DNA of 40,279 nt from Syntrophaceae bacterium UBA6109. GTDB taxonomy: Bacteria > Desulfobacterota > Syntrophia > Syntrophales > UBA6109. The translations under genes were made by a program, and so were the position numbers. Under the pieces are notes generated by a model that saw only the letters and a program-made list of their open reading frames with translations, searched no databases and was not told where the DNA came from. The stretch lies in NCBI GenBank assembly GCA_002428445.1, contig DIWJ01000020.1, positions 175-40,453 of the forward strand, read 5' to 3'. Positions 39,332-40,279 of this stretch are shown piece after piece (position 1 is the stretch's first letter; each line of letters opens with the position of its first letter).

Positions 39332-40279
39332 ATGATGAACGGGGAAACCACATTCCGGACACGACTGAAAGAGGGAACCCTGGCCGGCCTGAAGAAGGGC
39401 TGGGAGGGATTCGTCTGGATGATGAAGATCATCATTCCGATCTCGCTCTTCACGGCGATCCTCGACTGGAGCGGCCTGCTCGGCAGCCTGGACTTCCTCC
39501 TCAAACCGCTGATGGGGTTGCTCGACCTCCCGCCGGCGGCCGCCATGCCGCTCATCATCGGCATGCTGAGTTCTGTTTACGGGGGCATTGCCGCGATGAT
39601 CGTCTTCCCGTTCAGCACGGCCCAGATGACGCTCATGGCCGTTTTCATCCTGACGGCCCACGGGCTGCTCCAGGAGGGAATCATCCAGGGGCAGTCAGGG
39701 ATCCACCCGCTGAAGGCGACGCTGGTGAGAATCGGGGCCGCCGTGGTCACGGTCCTGCTGATGGCTCCCTGGGTCGGAAGTTCCACGGTCATGCCCACAG
39801 CGGACGGCGCCCTGCCGGTCAGCCCGGCTTTCCTGGAAATGATCCGCCACTGGGCGTGGACGACCTTCGCGCTCATGGCCAAGATTTTCTTCATCATCAT
39901 GGCCCTGCTCACCCTCCTCGAATACCTCAAGGCCTTCGGGCTCATCCACCCGTTCGTCCGGGCGCTCGGACCGTTCCTCCGGATCATGGGCCTCGACCGG
40001 AAGGTCGGGTTCCTCTGGATGACCGCGGTGATCTTCGGCCTTGCCTACGGCGGGGCGATCATCGTGGAGGAGGCCAAAAGCGGCCACCTCAGCCGGGAGG
40101 ATCTGGAACTCCTCCATCTCTCGATCGGGACGAACCACTCGATGATCGAGGACCCGCCGCTGTTTATGACACTGGGCATTCATCCCTTCTGGCTCTACGT
40201 CCCCCGTCTCGTGATGGCCATCGTAATCGTCCGGCTGGTGCGTCTCTACCAGCGTTTAATTGGGGACAGCGCCCTATTT
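39332..40279 (+). CDS. Gate-domain (nucleoside-recognition-like) membrane protein, 3' end missing
   Basis: From ATG 39332 (or 39335) the frame stays open to the window end, giving 316 residues with about eight hydrophobic segments. It resembles nucleoside-recognition (Gate, PF07670) proteins: an N-terminal Gate repeat with KKGWEGFVWMMKIIIPISLF and a second half with FGLAYGGAIIVEEAKSGHLS and HSMIEDPPLF. SpmA/SpmB-like and transporter-like members exist, but the function here is unknown. The ribosome site is weak. The last codons (LIGDSALF) do not look like a normal end of the family; see the finding on the window edge. Confidence 0.82.
   Translation, partial: MMNGETTFRTRLKEGTLAGLKKGWEGFVWMMKIIIPISLFTAILDWSGLLGSLDFLLKPLMGLLDLPPAAAMPLIIGMLSSVYGGIAAMIVFPFSTAQMTLMAVFILTAHGLLQEGIIQGQSGIHPLKATLVRIGAAVVTVLLMAPWVGSSTVMPTADGALPVSPAFLEMIRHWAWTTFALMAKIFFIIMALLTLLEYLKAFGLIHPFVRALGPFLRIMGLDRKVGFLWMTAVIFGLAYGGAIIVEEAKSGHLSREDLELLHLSIGTNHSMIEDPPLFMTLGIHPFWLYVPRLVMAIVIVRLVRLYQRLIGDSALF

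Overview
The window looks like chromosomal DNA of an anaerobic, GC-rich deltaproteobacterium-like organism (Desulfobacterota, possibly near the Syntrophales). The case for this is an inference from gene content: a TRAP transporter, an acyl-CoA dehydrogenase/EtfBA operon, an FAD/Fe-S hydroxyacid oxidase pair, an Isf-type iron-sulfur flavoprotein, a UbiE/MenG-type methyltransferase and a tandem ThyX-like protein. I see no rRNA, tRNA, CRISPR array, complete insertion sequence or phage module.

Layout. 1-2178: end of a TRAP operon (dctP 3' end, dctQ, dctM). 2179-9804: a patch with visibly lower G+C and loose spacing, holding an enolase-superfamily enzyme, an OmpA-type protein, a C45 (Ntn-hydrolase) lipoprotein and a large cache-GAF-HD-GYP sensor. 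9805-15731: THUMP-type RNA methyltransferase and MFS carrier, an RsbRD-like protein on the other strand, then a GlcD-like FAD oxidase and its GlcF-like Fe-S partner. 15795-18191: YjbQ, Isf flavoprotein, DUF3820 and PAP2 phosphatase. 18264-23211: site-2 protease, tandem ThyX-like protein overlapping a UbiE/MenG methyltransferase, a decayed GNAT gene, a YhhN-type lysoplasmalogenase and an HD hydrolase. 23212-26249 (minus): acd-etfB-etfA, with coupled reading frames. 26302-30500: small membrane protein, glyA and, divergently, ftsH, with readable sigma70-type promoters between them. 30530-35393: histidine phosphatase that appears to start at ATT, sulfatase-type membrane enzyme, polyprenol/diacylglycerol kinase-like protein, MutY. 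35625-37227: a tightly overlapping operon of YbaK deacylase, thioredoxin with a duplicated zinc ribbon, and Nudix hydrolase. 37267-39140 (minus): membrane GGDDF protein and coiled-coil lipoprotein. 39332-end: Gate-domain membrane protein, cut by the window edge.

How the genes work together. The TRAP system probably imports an organic acid. The acyl-CoA dehydrogenase passes electrons to EtfAB. The GlcD/GlcF pair oxidises a 2-hydroxyacid and passes electrons through Fe-S clusters. GlyA supplies methylene-tetrahydrofolate, which a ThyX-type enzyme would use. MutY, Nudix, YbaK, thioredoxin, FtsH and the site-2 protease are maintenance and quality-control functions.

Most unusual points: the tandem ThyX-like protein with motifs split over two half-domains; a phosphatase whose only available start codon seems to be ATT behind a near-perfect Shine-Dalgarno; a 120-bp nested palindromic element at 35469-35588; the duplicated zinc ribbon of the thioredoxin; and a GGDDF protein paired with a lipoprotein in an arrangement reminiscent of GlrK/GlrG two-component loci. 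No clearly new multi-gene system is evident.
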